DNA of 64,000 nt from Amycolatopsis sp. MtRt-6 (GCF_017308975.1 NZ_JADWPD010000005.1:295264-359263), one strand, 5' to 3'. Counted from the stretch's first letter, positions 8,746 through 18,420 are shown. The notes: generated by a model from the letters alone, not told the origin. Made by a program: numbers and translations.

Positions 8746-9042
8746 GTGACCGCCCCGGACGGCGCTCAGGCCGAGCGCACCGGGCTCGCCTGGCGGCGGA
8801 CCGCACTGGCGTCGGCTGCCTGCACGGTACTGCTCCTGCACTCCGCCGCCCAGCGCCATTGGGGTGGCACGCTGATCCCCGTTTTGCTCGCCGCGAGCAC
8901 GTCTGCCCTGCTGGCGGCTATCGGAATGCGCCGCGAACGGGCCTTGCGCGCCGCCGAACCGGGGCCGCCGAGCCGTGCACTGCCCGCTGTCGCGTCGCTC
9001 GCCGTGACCGTGACGGCCGCGTCCGTGGTCATCTTCCACTGA
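8746..9042 (+). CDS. DUF202 domain membrane protein, second copy
   Basis: A 98-residue protein with a shortened DUF202 signature (ERTGLAWRRTALASAA) and three hydrophobic stretches. It starts at GTG and lies 162 bp after the first DUF202 gene. Paired DUF202 genes are common in actinomycetes, where the products may form a heteromeric membrane complex (inference). The charged loop MRRERALRAAEPG separates the second and third helices. Confidence 0.75.
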   Translation: MTAPDGAQAERTGLAWRRTALASAACTVLLLHSAAQRHWGGTLIPVLLAASTSALLAAIGMRRERALRAAEPGPPSRALPAVASLAVTVTAASVVIFH

Positions 9043-9295
9043 CGAGTGAACTCGGCACATCCTGAAACCGATTAATCGCAATGTGCGGGGATGGGTCGCG
9101 GGAACATCACGGTCGATACTGCTAACGGGGTATTGGTCGTTGAAATCTGGACTGACCCGCCTGGAGGTGCTTACGATTACCCAGCGTCGCACGGACCGCA
9201 GATCCGCCCCGATCCACCGGAGCATCTGCGATGGATCAGTTACGGAGTGTTGAACCCCCGGCAGCGACGGTCGAGGGTCGGCCGGGGAGACGACC

Positions 9296-9952
9296 ATGAC
9301 AGCACCGCCGAGGACCACCGAAGAATCCGCGTCCAGCCTCCGCGATTATCGCACTCCCGAGTCCATGCCCCGCCCGGGCGGCCGGCTCACCAAGGAGGAC
9401 CTCGACCCCCTCGTCAAGGACGCGGGCGAGGGCAACCCGGCGGCGATCCACTCGCTGCTGCAGATGATCGAGCCGGTGGTGGTCCGCTACTGCCGCGCGC
9501 GCATGGGCGGCCGCGACCTCTCCTACCTGTCGGCCGACGACGTCGCCCAGGAAGTCTGCCTCGCCGTGCTCAAGGCGCTGCCCGACTACCAGGACCGCGG
9601 CGGCTCCTTCCTCTACCTGGTCCACGCGATCGCGGCCAACAAGGTCGCCGACGCCTACCGCGCCGTCGCCCGCGACCGCTCCGAGCCCGTCCCCGAGCTC
9701 CCGGAGCGCCCGCTGATCTCCGGCAACGAACCCGAAAGCCACGCGCTGCACCTCGACCTCGGTGCCCGGCTCGGCCGGCTGCTCGCCTCCCTCCCCCGGG
9801 TGCAGCAGGAGATCCTGACCCTGCGCATTGCCGTCGGCTTCTCGGCCACCGAAACCGCCGAAGCGCTCGGGATCTCCCCGGGCAACGTCCGCGTGACGCA
9901 GCACCGCGCCCTCACCCGGCTGCGCGGCATGATCCGCGACGAAGAGTTCTGA
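9296..9952 (+). CDS. RNA polymerase sigma-70 family factor, ShbA/SigD-like
   Basis: A 218-residue sigma factor. Region 2 spans about residues 60-120 (YLSADDVAQEVCLAVLKAL, FLYLVHAIAANKVADAYRA). Region 4 is near residues 160-215 (LPRVQQEILTLRIAVGFSATETAEALGIS with the helix-turn-helix GNVRVTQHRALTRLR). The ~45-residue extension before region 2 and overall wording match ShbA of Streptomyces and SigD of mycobacteria. Those are usually followed by an anti-sigma gene such as rsdA; here the next gene is a convergent amidohydrolase, so no anti-sigma partner is visible. About 250 bp of untranslated sequence precedes it. Confidence 0.85.
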   Translation: MTAPPRTTEESASSLRDYRTPESMPRPGGRLTKEDLDPLVKDAGEGNPAAIHSLLQMIEPVVVRYCRARMGGRDLSYLSADDVAQEVCLAVLKALPDYQDRGGSFLYLVHAIAANKVADAYRAVARDRSEPVPELPERPLISGNEPESHALHLDLGARLGRLLASLPRVQQEILTLRIAVGFSATETAEALGISPGNVRVTQHRALTRLRGMIRDEEF

Positions 9953-9984
9953 CAGACCACATCGCGGGCGGGCGGGGAGGCCTT

Positions 9985-10836
9985 TTACCCCCTGGAGGAG
10001 GTGTCCCCGCCCGCATCCAGCCCGTACGTCGCGCGGGCGTTGTGCTCGAAGACGGCCAGGCGCTCGGCGTCCGACAGCGAGCCCGTCAGGGCGATCGCCG
10101 TGTCGAGGACCACCTCGTAGGACGCCGCCAGCTCGCAGACCGGCCAGTCCGAGCCGAACAGCAGCCGCCGCGGGCCGAACACGTCCAGCACGTGGTCGAC
10201 GTACCGGCGCAGGTGCCCGACCTCCCAGCCCCGCCAGTCGGCTTCGGTGACCAGCCCGGACAGCTTGCACACGACGTTCTCGCGCGCCGCCAGCGCGGCC
10301 ACGCCGGACGCCCACGGCTCCCACTCCCCCGCCGCGATCGGGGGCTTCGCCGCGTGGTCGAGGACCAGGCGCAGCTGGGGCAGGCGCAACGCCAGCTCGG
10401 TCGCCGCCGGCAGCTGCGCGGGCCGGACCAGCAGGTCGAACGCCAGCCCCGCCGCCGCCACCGTGCTCAGCCCGGCCACCACCTCGGGCCGCAGCAGCCA
10501 GTCGTCGTCCGGCTCGCCCTCCACCTGGTGCCGGATGCCGACGAGCGGGCCGTCGAGCGCGGCCAGCCGGTCGGCGACGTCCGGAGCGGTGAGGTCCACC
10601 CAGCCGACCACGCCCGCGACGACCGGCTCCGCGGCCGCCGTCGCGAGGAATTCCACCGTCTCCTCTTCCGACGACACCGTCTGGACGAGGACGGTCGCGT
10701 GCACGCCCGCCGCCTTCGTCACCGCGCGCAGGTCGCCGGCCGTGTACGGGCGGCGGATCGGGTCCATGGCCGGGCCCGCCAGCCACGGGTACTCGCGCCG
10801 CGACGGGTCCCACAGGTGGTGGTGCGCGTCGATCAC
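9985..10836 (-). CDS. Amidohydrolase, probable L-fuconolactonase
   Basis: About 283 residues, amidohydrolase-2 / COG3618 family. The metal-binding motif IDAHHHLWD is at the very N-terminus, DHAAKPP supplies a mid-chain histidine and FGSDWPV the C-terminal aspartate. Members hydrolyse sugar lactones such as L-fucono-1,5-lactone to L-fuconate. The GTG start at 10836 overlaps the stop of the upstream aldo/keto reductase (GTGA), placing lactone formation and lactone hydrolysis in one coupled unit. A longer reading frame exists upstream but lies inside the reductase gene. Confidence 0.85.
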   Translation of the reverse strand: MIDAHHHLWDPSRREYPWLAGPAMDPIRRPYTAGDLRAVTKAAGVHATVLVQTVSSEEETVEFLATAAAEPVVAGVVGWVDLTAPDVADRLAALDGPLVGIRHQVEGEPDDDWLLRPEVVAGLSTVAAAGLAFDLLVRPAQLPAATELALRLPQLRLVLDHAAKPPIAAGEWEPWASGVAALAARENVVCKLSGLVTEADWRGWEVGHLRRYVDHVLDVFGPRRLLFGSDWPVCELAASYEVVLDTAIALTGSLSDAERLAVFEHNARATYGLDAGGDTSSRG

Positions 10837-11810
10837 GAGACTCCTTCGGCGATGACGACGTCGGCGCGCAGCAGGCCCGCGTCGACCAGGTCGGTCCACA
10901 GGGCAGACGGCACGACCGCCCGGGCGCGCCGCGCGTTCACGGTGACCTGGTCCGGATCGTGCGCGCCGACGACCACCGACACAACCGCGGGATGCGCCAT
11001 CGGCAGCGCCAGCGCCGCCTCCGGCAGCTCGACGCCGTGCCGCGCGCAGATCTCCGCGATCCGGCCGGCCCGCTCGACCAGCTCCACCGGCGCTTCGGCG
11101 TAGTCGTAGACGCGGCCCGGCCGGGCCGTCGCCAGGATGCCGCCGTTGAACGCGCCCCCGGCCACCACGCGGACGTCCCGCTCGGCGCAGAGCGGGAACA
11201 GCTCGTCCAGCGCGGGCTGGTCGAGCAGCGTGTAGCGGCCGGCCACCAGCAGGACGTCCAGGTCGGTGCGGCGGACGAACTCGGCCAGCATCGGCGCCTG
11301 GTTCATGCCGGCCCCGAACGCGCGGATCACGCCCTGCTCCCGCAGCTCGCGCAACGCCGGGAACGCCCCCGACAGCGCCTCCTCGAAGTGGTCGTCGGGG
11401 TCGTGGACGTAGACGATGTCGACACGGTCGAGCCCGAGCCGCGTCAGGCTGTCGTCGAGGGACCGCAGGACGCCGTCACGGCTGAAGTCCCATCGGCGCT
11501 TGTACGCGGCCGGGACGGCGAAGCCCTGGTCGTCGCGGGCGCCGGCACCCTCCGGGTTCGGCTCCAGCACGCGGCCGACCTTCGTCGAGAGCACGTACTC
11601 GTCGCGCGGGTACCCGCGCAGCGCGGCGCCGAGGCGGTGCTCCGAAAGGCCGAGGCCGTAGTGGGGCGCGGTGTCGAAGTAGCGGACGCCCTCGTCCCAC
11701 GCGCGCCGGACGGTCGCGGCCGCGGTCTCGTCGCTGATCGCGTGGTAGAGGTTGCCCAGCTGCGCGCAGCCGAGCCCCAGCGGGGACAGGGAGAGTTCCA
11801 ACGCGGTCAC
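10833..11810 (-). CDS. Aldo/keto reductase, probable L-fucose dehydrogenase
   Basis: A 325-residue AKR-fold NAD(P)-dependent dehydrogenase. The catalytic residues are visible as Asp and Tyr in FDTAPHYG, Lys in STKVG and His in YVHDPDD. It resembles D-threo-aldose/L-fucose 1-dehydrogenases that oxidise the sugar to the lactone. Placement next to the lactonase and the rest of an L-fucose pathway supports L-fucose as substrate; other 6-deoxy or threo sugars (L-galactose, D-arabinose) are possible. It starts with GTG. It is divergent from the GntR regulator, with 196 bp between the starts. Confidence 0.85.
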   Translation of the reverse strand: MTALELSLSPLGLGCAQLGNLYHAISDETAAATVRRAWDEGVRYFDTAPHYGLGLSEHRLGAALRGYPRDEYVLSTKVGRVLEPNPEGAGARDDQGFAVPAAYKRRWDFSRDGVLRSLDDSLTRLGLDRVDIVYVHDPDDHFEEALSGAFPALRELREQGVIRAFGAGMNQAPMLAEFVRRTDLDVLLVAGRYTLLDQPALDELFPLCAERDVRVVAGGAFNGGILATARPGRVYDYAEAPVELVERAGRIAEICARHGVELPEAALALPMAHPAVVSVVVGAHDPDQVTVNARRARAVVPSALWTDLVDAGLLRADVVIAEGVS

Positions 11811-11971
11811 TCCTTCACCGGCACCATTGCCGTGCAGTCGTCGACTTCGAGGACGTGGCAGAGGGCGAGTCCGTTACGCCCGTGCTCCGGCGAGCCACCC
11901 GTTGCGGTGCGCGCTGGTGGGTCATCGCCCCTCCCGCGCCGGGACATGGCACGCTGGGGAGCACCACCGAA

Positions 11972-11982
11972 ACATCCGAGGT
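11972..11982. promoter_or_regulatory. Putative FadR-type operator (ACATCCGAGGT)
   Basis: Differs by one base from the perfect ACATC-C-GATGT palindrome upstream of the main fucose operon. It lies 24 bp before the regulator gene, between it and the divergent dehydrogenase gene, suggesting autoregulation and joint control. Confidence 0.45.
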
Positions 11983-12006
11983 CTGTTGCAGGGGAAGGCC
12001 GGCACG

Positions 12007-12738
12007 ATGCCCGTCACCGATGTCGCGATCGACAAGATCAAGGACATGATCATCTCCGGCGAGCTGGCGCCGGGCGACCGGCTGCCGAAGGAGGCCGAAC
12101 TGGCCCAGCGGCTCGGCCTTTCGCGCAGCTCCCTGCGCGAGGCCGTCAAGGCGTTGTGCCTGATCAGGGTCCTCGACGTCCGCCAGGGCGACGGCACGTA
12201 CGTCACCAGCCTCGAGCCGAACCTGCTGCTCGACGCCATGACGTTCGTGGTCGACTTCCACCGCGACGACACCGTCCTGGACTTCCTGGCCGTGCGCCGG
12301 ATCCTGGAACCCGCCGCGACCGCGCTGGCCGCGCTGCACATGAGCGACGACGACATCGCGGAGCTGGGCACGCTGCTCAGCGAGCTGGAGGACTCGCCGA
12401 CCGTGGAGGCGCTGGTCGCCAACGACCTGCAGTTCCACCGCAAGATCGCCGACGGCTCCGGCAACCCGGTGCTCTGTTCGCTGCTCGACAGCCTCTCCGG
12501 GCCGACCGCCCGCGCCCGGATCTGGCGCGGCCTCACCCAGGAGGGCGCGGTCGCGAAGACCCGCGAACAGCACACGGCGATCTACGAGGCCATCGCCGCC
12601 CGCGAGCCGGAACTGGCCCGCTCGTGGGCGACCGTGCACGTCGCGGGCGTCGAGCAGTGGCTGCGCAACGCGCTGGGCACCGCGGACGACCCGACGGCTC
12701 CCGACCCGGACGCCGAACCCGCCGCCGAAGCCTCGTAG
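12007..12738 (+). CDS. GntR family regulator, FadR/FCD subfamily
   Basis: 243 residues. The N-terminal winged helix (about 1-75) includes GELAPGDRLPKEAELAQRLG, the recognition helix SRSSLREAVKAL, and the wing LDVRQGDGTYVT. The C-terminal FCD domain binds metal and ligand; the pattern D..FHRKIADGSGNPVL is typical. It is flanked on both sides by L-fucose catabolic genes, so it is probably their repressor responding to a pathway intermediate such as fuconate or a keto-deoxy acid. A near-palindrome matching the one before the main operon lies just upstream. The last ~20 residues are acidic and low-complexity. Confidence 0.9.
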   Translation: MPVTDVAIDKIKDMIISGELAPGDRLPKEAELAQRLGLSRSSLREAVKALCLIRVLDVRQGDGTYVTSLEPNLLLDAMTFVVDFHRDDTVLDFLAVRRILEPAATALAALHMSDDDIAELGTLLSELEDSPTVEALVANDLQFHRKIADGSGNPVLCSLLDSLSGPTARARIWRGLTQEGAVAKTREQHTAIYEAIAAREPELARSWATVHVAGVEQWLRNALGTADDPTAPDPDAEPAAEAS

Positions 12739-12781
12739 CACACCTACCTCCGGAACACGTCGGACCTTCACCGGGTGAGCG

Positions 12782-13795
12782 TCAGGTCTGTGGCTTCCCA
12801 CCGGCGTACCGGGCGATGATCAGCGCGACCAGGATGATGGCGCCGTAGATCGCCCCCTGCCACTCCGCCGTCACGTGCGCGTAGTTGAGCAGGCTGGACA
12901 CCGACGACAGCAGCAGGACGCCGGTGAGGGCGCCGACCAGGGTGCCCTTGCCGCCGTCGAGGGAGACGCCGCCGATCACCGCCGCCGCGAACACCTGCAG
13001 GATCATCCCGGAGCCCTGGTTCGCGCCCAGCGCGCCGACGTAACCCGTGTACGCGAGCCCGCCGATCGCCGCCAGAATCCCGGCGACGACGAACACCGCC
13101 CACGCGATCCGGTCGACGCGCACCCCCGCCGCCCGCGCGGCCTCGCGGTTGCCGCCGATCGCGTACAGCGCGCGGCCGACGCGGTGGTAGCGCAGCACCC
13201 AGCCGGCGATCGCGAACAGCGCCGCGGCCAGCCACACCGACATCGGCAGGCCGAGAAACGTCGTCGTCGCCAGGTTGGTGAACTCCTCCGGCAGGTTGAA
13301 CAGCGTCTTGCCCTTGGTCGAGCCGACCTGCACGCCGCGCAGCACGGTGAGCATGGCGAGGGTGACGATGAAGGCGTTCAGCTTCAGCTTCACGATCAGG
13401 AAGCCATTGACGAACCCGACGAGCGCGCCGCACAGCGGGATCACCAGCAGCCCGGCCGCGGCGGGCAGCTCCATGCCGAAGCCCGCCGACGCCGCCGGGA
13501 GCACGACCATCGCGCCGAGTGCCGGCGCCAGGCCCATCGTGGATTCCAGCGACAGGTCGAACTTCCCGGTGATCAGCACCAGCGACTCGCCGAGCACGAC
13601 CAGCGACAGCGCGGCCGACGCGGTCAGGATGCTGACGATGTTGCTCCAGCCGACGAAGGTGTCGTCGACCAGGCCGCCGATCACGAACACGACGACCAGG
13701 GCGGGCAAGAGCGCCAGTTCACGCAGCCAGACGGCTTTGCGGCGCCGGGGTGGCGCGGGCAGTTGCGTCTGGGGAGAGACCATCACGTCGGTCAC
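12782..13795 (-). CDS. Sugar ABC transporter permease (RbsC family)
   Basis: About 337 residues, polytopic, with eight to ten hydrophobic segments and the cytoplasmic EAA-like loop VGRALYAIGGNREAARAAGV typical of ribose/xylose-type permeases (BPD_transp_2). The GTG start at 13795 overlaps the stop of the ATPase gene (GTGA). It is last in the six-gene fucose operon. The expected complex is two permeases with one fused double ATPase and the lipoprotein encoded upstream. Confidence 0.9.
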   Translation of the reverse strand: MTDVMVSPQTQLPAPPRRRKAVWLRELALLPALVVVFVIGGLVDDTFVGWSNIVSILTASAALSLVVLGESLVLITGKFDLSLESTMGLAPALGAMVVLPAASAGFGMELPAAAGLLVIPLCGALVGFVNGFLIVKLKLNAFIVTLAMLTVLRGVQVGSTKGKTLFNLPEEFTNLATTTFLGLPMSVWLAAALFAIAGWVLRYHRVGRALYAIGGNREAARAAGVRVDRIAWAVFVVAGILAAIGGLAYTGYVGALGANQGSGMILQVFAAAVIGGVSLDGGKGTLVGALTGVLLLSSVSSLLNYAHVTAEWQGAIYGAIILVALIIARYAGGKPQT

Positions 13796-15303
13796 GAAAG
13801 CTCGACTCCTTCGATGTCGGCCACGAGGTCGCCGTCGGACCACCCGGCCTGGTGTTCGGCGACGACGGCCCCGGCACGCAGCACCAGGACGCGGTCGCTC
13901 AGGCGCAGGTCGTCCAGCTCGTCGCTGACGATCAGCACCGCCTTGCCCTCGGCGCGCACCCGGTCGACGACCGCGAGCAGCGCCTCCTTCGACTTCACGT
14001 CCACGCCGGCGGTCGGGTTGATCAGCACGACCACCCGCGGATCGCTGAGCAACGCCCGCGCCAGCACGACTTTCTGCTGGTTGCCGCCCGACAGGTCCGA
14101 CACCGGCTGGTCGGCGCCCGCGGCCACGATGTCGTAGTCCTTCAGCGCCTGGGCCGCCTTCGCGTACCGCGTCGCCGGGGACGCGATCCCGCCGCGGCCC
14201 AGCTTGTCCAAAATGGACATCGTCGCGTTGTCCGCGATCGAGTGTTCCAGGACCAGGCCTTCGTGGTGCCGGTCGCGCGGGACGCACCCGATGCCCGCCC
14301 GCAGCGCCGCCGGGATGTCACCCGGCCGCAGCGGCGAGCCGTCGACGCGGACCGTGCCCGCGGACGGCGTCCGCAGGCCGTAGACCGTCTCGGCGACCTG
14401 GTGCTTGCCGCTGGCGTTGCTGCCCGCGAGCCCGACGACCTCGCCGCGGCGCAGCCGGAACGAGACGTCGCGGAAGCCGGCACCGGAGAGCCCGGCCACC
14501 GAAAGGATCTCGGCGGCGTCCGCTTCCAGGGACTCCCGGGAAGCGGCGTCACGGACCGACAGGCCGCCCGGCTCGCCGGTCATCGCGTCGACCAGCTGGG
14601 CCTTGCCGACCTCGGACACCGGCGCGGTGAGCACGTGCTTCGCGTCGCGCAGCACGGTCACCGCCTGGCAGACCTCGTACACCTCGTGCAGGTGGTGCGA
14701 GATGAACAGGAACGTCACCCCGCCCGCCTGCATCTGGCGCATCCGGTCGAAGAGCCGCTCGATGGCCTGGCTGTCGAGCTGCGCGGTCGGCTCGTCGAGG
14801 ACGATGAACCGGGCGCCGTAGGACAGCGCGCGGGCGATCTCGACGAACTGCCGGTCCTCGACCGACAGGTCGCCGGCCGGGGTGTCGACGTCGACGTGCA
14901 CGTCCCACGAGTCGAGCAGCTCGCGAGCCTTGCGCCGCAACGACTTCCAGCCGATCGAAAAGCCCCCGCCCGACTGCCGGTTGAGGAACAGGTTCTCGGC
15001 CACGGTCAGCTGCGGGACGACCATCGCGTGCTGGTACACGCAGGCGACGCGCGCCTTCCATTCGTCCTGTTTGGACAATGGCGGGGCCGGCTCGCCGCCG
15101 AACTCGACGTGCCCGGTGTCCGTGGCGGACAGGCCGGTGAGGATGGAGACGAGCGTCGACTTGCCGGCCCCGTTGCGCCCGACGAGCGCGTGCGACTCGC
15201 CGGCGTGCACGGTGAGGCTGACGTCGTGCAGCGCCACGGTCGGGCCGTAGCGCTTCCCGACGCCGCGGGCGCTGACCACCCCGCTGGCGGACGGCACTGT
15301 CAC
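13792..15303 (-). CDS. Sugar ABC transporter ATP-binding protein (RbsA-type, fused dimer)
   Basis: About 503 residues with two nucleotide-binding domains. The first has a complete Walker A (GRNGAGKST), LSVEDRQ signature and Walker B with catalytic Glu (FIVLDEPTAQLD). In the second, Walker A is altered (GSNASGKHQ), the LSGGNQQ signature is intact and Walker B reads VVLINPTAGVD, lacking Asp-Glu. One active and one degenerate site is common in the sugar CUT2 family. The GTG start overlaps the binding-protein stop, so translation is coupled. Co-transcription with the fucose pathway genes suggests L-fucose or a related monosaccharide as cargo. Confidence 0.92.
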   Translation of the reverse strand: MTVPSASGVVSARGVGKRYGPTVALHDVSLTVHAGESHALVGRNGAGKSTLVSILTGLSATDTGHVEFGGEPAPPLSKQDEWKARVACVYQHAMVVPQLTVAENLFLNRQSGGGFSIGWKSLRRKARELLDSWDVHVDVDTPAGDLSVEDRQFVEIARALSYGARFIVLDEPTAQLDSQAIERLFDRMRQMQAGGVTFLFISHHLHEVYEVCQAVTVLRDAKHVLTAPVSEVGKAQLVDAMTGEPGGLSVRDAASRESLEADAAEILSVAGLSGAGFRDVSFRLRRGEVVGLAGSNASGKHQVAETVYGLRTPSAGTVRVDGSPLRPGDIPAALRAGIGCVPRDRHHEGLVLEHSIADNATMSILDKLGRGGIASPATRYAKAAQALKDYDIVAAGADQPVSDLSGGNQQKVVLARALLSDPRVVVLINPTAGVDVKSKEALLAVVDRVRAEGKAVLIVSDELDDLRLSDRVLVLRAGAVVAEHQAGWSDGDLVADIEGVELS

Positions 15304-16340
15304 AGGTTGTTCCCCCAGAGGGCCTTGTCGTCCACGTTGTCCTTGGTGATGACGGGCGCGGGCAGCTGGTCCTCGAGGATGCCGGGGCGGATTTCCACGA
15401 TCGTGCTGCCGTGGTCGGTCGGCCCGGCCTTGAACGTTTCGCCCGCCATGGCCTTCTTCAGCCAGTACAGGCCGTACTTCGCGTAGGCGTCGGCCGGCTG
15501 GGACACGGTGGCGTCCAGCTCGCCGGCGCGGATGGCGGCCAGCTCCTGCGGAATGCCGTCGTTGGACACGAGCACGACGTGCTTCGGGTCCCCGACCGGG
15601 AAGAACAGGTTCTTGCGCTTGAGGGCCTGCAGGGTCGGCGCGAGGTAGACGCCGCCGGCCTGCATGTAGACGCCCTTGATGTCCGGGTTCGCGGTCAGCA
15701 TGCTGTCCAGGCCGGAGGACGCCTTGTCGGCCTTCCACTCGGCCGGGATCTCCAGCACCTGGACGCCGGGGTACTTCGCCTTCATGCAGTCGCGGAAGGC
15801 CTCCGAGCGGTCGCGGCCGTTGACCGAGGCCAGGTCGCCCATGATCTGCACGACCTTGCCGGACTTGACCTTCTCGCCGATCGCTTCGCAGGCCTTGGTG
15901 CCGTAGGCCTTGTTGTCGGCCCGCACGACCATGGCGACCTTGCCGCCTTCGGGGGCGACGTCGACCGCGACGACCGGCACGCCCTTGTTCTCCGCCTGCT
16001 TGAGTCCGGCGACGATGGCCGCGGAGTCCAGCGGCGTCACGACCAGGCCCTTGACGCCCTGGTTGAGGAAGGTGCCGATGTCGGTGATCAGCTTCGCGGG
16101 GTCGCTGTCGGCGTTGACCGTCGGGAGGACGTCGACGCCCTCTTCCTGGGCCATCTTGGGCACGTAGTTGTTGTAGGCCTGCCAGAACGGCGAGGTCAGC
16201 AGGGGCAGCGTCGCGCCGACCTTGCCGCCGGCGCCGCCACCCGCCGCGGGCGCCGACGCGTTGTCCTTCGTCGACCCGCAGGCGGCCAGTAGCAGACCGC
16301 AGGCGGCGACGGCGGCCACCTTGATCACCTTCGTACGCAC
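15300..16340 (-). CDS. Sugar ABC transporter substrate-binding lipoprotein (RbsB-like)
   Basis: 346 residues, periplasmic-binding-protein type 4 fold. A lipoprotein signal ends in LLLAACGS with the lipidated Cys at about residue 21, followed by an Ala/Gly linker. LPLLTSPFWQAYNNYVPKMA and QGVKGLVVTPLDSAAI are typical of the monosaccharide-binding CUT2 class. It starts with GTG behind a strong AAGGAGG site, 34 bp after the SDR gene, so the importer genes continue the catabolic operon. The ligand is probably L-fucose (inference from context). Confidence 0.9.
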   Translation of the reverse strand: MRTKVIKVAAVAACGLLLAACGSTKDNASAPAAGGGAGGKVGATLPLLTSPFWQAYNNYVPKMAQEEGVDVLPTVNADSDPAKLITDIGTFLNQGVKGLVVTPLDSAAIVAGLKQAENKGVPVVAVDVAPEGGKVAMVVRADNKAYGTKACEAIGEKVKSGKVVQIMGDLASVNGRDRSEAFRDCMKAKYPGVQVLEIPAEWKADKASSGLDSMLTANPDIKGVYMQAGGVYLAPTLQALKRKNLFFPVGDPKHVVLVSNDGIPQELAAIRAGELDATVSQPADAYAKYGLYWLKKAMAGETFKAGPTDHGSTIVEIRPGILEDQLPAPVITKDNVDDKALWGNNL

Positions 16341-16374
16341 AGCATCCTCCTTGATGACGGCGGGGAATCAAGTT

Positions 16375-17121
16375 CTACTGGTGGGAGACCGGGCCGCGAG
16401 GACGCAGGCCGTACATGCCGCCGTCGACCGCGAGGGCGGTGCCGGTGGTCGAGGCGGAGCGGGGGCTGGCGAGGTAGGCTACGGCGTTCGCGACCTCGTC
16501 CGCGGTGACCAGCCTGCCCATCGGCTGGCGGGCGGCGAGGGCGGCGCGTTCGGCCGCCGGGTCTTCGGCGGCGTCGAGGAGCCGGCCCACCCACGGGGTG
16601 TCCGCCGTGCCCGGGCACACGCAGTTGACGCGGATTCGGTCGGGCAGGTGGTCGGTCGCCATGGCCAGGGTCAGCGAGAGCACCGCGCCCTTGGTGGCCG
16701 AATACAACGCGCGGTTGGGCAGACCGGCCCAGGCCGCGATGGAGCAGGTGTTGACGATCGCTGCGGACGGCGAGTTCTTCAGGTGCGGCAGCGCGGCGCG
16801 CGCGAGCCGGACCATGCCGACGACGTTGACGTCGAACACGCGGTGCCACTCGTCGTCGTCGTTGGCGGCGACGTCGCCCTGGGCGCCGATCCCCGCGTTG
16901 TTGACGAGGATGTCGAGGCGCCCGAAGCGCGCCACGACGGCGTCGATCGCTTCGCGGACTTCAGCGTCGGAGGAGACGTCGCAGCGGAAGCCCTCGTCGC
17001 CCGGGTTCACGTCGAGGACCGCCACCTGCGCGCCGCGTTCGGCCAGCAGGGTCGCGACGGCCTTGCCGATGCCCGAGGCGCCGCCGGTGACGGCGGCCAC
17101 CAGGCCCTCGAATTCACTCAC
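16375..17121 (-). CDS. SDR oxidoreductase, probable 2-keto-3-deoxy-L-fuconate dehydrogenase
   Basis: 248 residues, classical short-chain dehydrogenase: TGGASGIG cofactor loop near residue 12, NNAG near 90, and the Ser-Tyr-Lys triad in [22 protein letters not shown]. In the known non-phosphorylating L-fucose route an SDR of this type oxidises 2-keto-3-deoxy-L-fuconate to the 2,4-diketo acid. The gene overlaps the end of fucD by eight bases and starts with GTG, so the order matches the pathway. A role as the first L-fucose dehydrogenase is possible, but an AKR candidate for that step is present. Confidence 0.82.
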   Translation of the reverse strand: MSEFEGLVAAVTGGASGIGKAVATLLAERGAQVAVLDVNPGDEGFRCDVSSDAEVREAIDAVVARFGRLDILVNNAGIGAQGDVAANDDDEWHRVFDVNVVGMVRLARAALPHLKNSPSAAIVNTCSIAAWAGLPNRALYSATKGAVLSLTLAMATDHLPDRIRVNCVCPGTADTPWVGRLLDAAEDPAAERAALAARQPMGRLVTADEVANAVAYLASPRSASTTGTALAVDGGMYGLRPRGPVSHQ

Positions 17122-18418
17122 TGGCGGTCTCCGTCCACTCGGGACCGTCCGGGAACCGGAAGCGGCGCAGCGTGGCGTCGTGCATGCGCGCGGAGAACCC
17201 GGGTGCGGTCGGGGCGAGGTACCGGCCGCGCTCGACGACGGCCGGGTCGGTGAAGTGCTCGTGCAGGTGGTCGACCCACTCGATGGAGCGGTCGGCGTCG
17301 GTGCCGGACACCGCCACGAAGTCGAACATCGACAGGTGCCGCACGAGCTCGCAGAGCCCGACGCCGCCGGCGTGCGGGCACACCGGGACGCCGAACTTGG
17401 CGGCCAGCAGCAGGATCGCGAGGTTCTCGTTGAAGCCGCCGACGCGGGCGGCGTCCAGCTGCAGCACCGAAATGGCGTCCGCCTGCAGCAGCTGCTTGAA
17501 GATGACGCGGTTCTGGACGTGCTCGCCGGTGGCGACCTTGATCGGGGCCAGGGCTTTCGCGATGGCCGCGTGGCCGAGGACGTCGTCCGGGGAGGTCGGT
17601 TCCTCGATCCAGTACGGGTCGTGGGGCGCGAGCGCGGTCATCCAGCTCACGGCGGCGGAGACGTCCCAGCGCTGGTTGGCGTCGACGGCGATCCGGACGT
17701 CCGGGCCGACGGTCTCGCGGGCGAGCTTCATGCGGCGGACGTCGTCTTCGAGGTTGCCGCCGACCTTGAGCTTGATCATCTCGAAGCCGTCGGCGACGGC
17801 CTGCTCGGCGAGCCGGACGAGCTTCGCGTCGGCGTACCCGAGCCAGCCGGGTGACGTGCTGTAGGCGCGGTAGCCGTTCGCTTCCAGCTGCTTCGTGCGC
17901 TCGGCGCGTCCGGGTTCGGCGCGCCGCAGGATGTCCAGGGCCTCGGCTTCGGTGAGCGCGTCGGAGAGGTACCGGAAGTCGACCAGCGACACCAGTTCTT
18001 CAGGGGTCATGCGCGCCGCGAACCGCCAGACCGGGAGGTTCGCCCGGCGGGCGGCGAGGTCCCACGCGGCGTTGACGATCGCGCCGACGGCCATGTGCGC
18101 GACGCCCTTTTCCGGGCCCAGCCAGCGGAACTGCGAGTCGCCGACGAGCGTGCGGGACAGGTCGCCGAGCGCGGCCGCGTCCGCCGGGACGGCCCGGCCG
18201 ACGACGTGTGGGGCGAGCGCGCGGATCGCGGCCGCCTGGACGTCGTTGCCGCGGCCGATGGTGAAGGCGAGGCCGTAGCCGTCCGGGCCGCCGTCGGCGT
18301 GCAGCACGACGTAGGCGGCGGAGTAGTCCGGATCGGGGTTCATCGCGTCCGAGCCGTCGAGCTCCTTCGACGTCGGGAACCGGACGTCGAGGACCTCCAT
18401 GCCGATGATCTTCGCCAT
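17114..18418 (-). CDS. fucD: L-fuconate dehydratase (enolase superfamily)
   Basis: 434 residues with the full fuconate dehydratase layout: KLK at Lys216/Lys218, metal ligands Asp246 (VDANQRW), Glu272 (WIEEPT) and Glu299 (TGEHVQNR), and catalytic His349 (CPHAGG). These are offset by two from the characterised Xanthomonas enzyme. The long N-terminal capping domain ([20 protein letters not shown]) is specific to this group and separates it from mandelate racemases and galactonate dehydratases. It removes water from L-fuconate to give 2-keto-3-deoxy-L-fuconate. It lies between the FAH-family and SDR genes in one operon. Confidence 0.93.
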   Translation of the reverse strand: MAKIIGMEVLDVRFPTSKELDGSDAMNPDPDYSAAYVVLHADGGPDGYGLAFTIGRGNDVQAAAIRALAPHVVGRAVPADAAALGDLSRTLVGDSQFRWLGPEKGVAHMAVGAIVNAAWDLAARRANLPVWRFAARMTPEELVSLVDFRYLSDALTEAEALDILRRAEPGRAERTKQLEANGYRAYSTSPGWLGYADAKLVRLAEQAVADGFEMIKLKVGGNLEDDVRRMKLARETVGPDVRIAVDANQRWDVSAAVSWMTALAPHDPYWIEEPTSPDDVLGHAAIAKALAPIKVATGEHVQNRVIFKQLLQADAISVLQLDAARVGGFNENLAILLLAAKFGVPVCPHAGGVGLCELVRHLSMFDFVAVSGTDADRSIEWVDHLHEHFTDPAVVERGRYLAPTAPGFSARMHDATLRRFRFPDGPEWTETASE

Positions 18419-18420
18419 GG

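Noticed and set aside
9968..10014. An 11-bp inverted repeat with a 25-nt loop at the end of the ShbA-like gene.
   Set aside because: The loop is long and the right arm lies in the coding end of the convergent amidohydrolase; too weak to call a terminator.
13792..15303. Degenerate second ATP site in the sugar importer ATPase as a possible inactivating mutation.
   Set aside because: Asymmetric sites with a poor second Walker region are common in the fused RbsA/MglA-type family.
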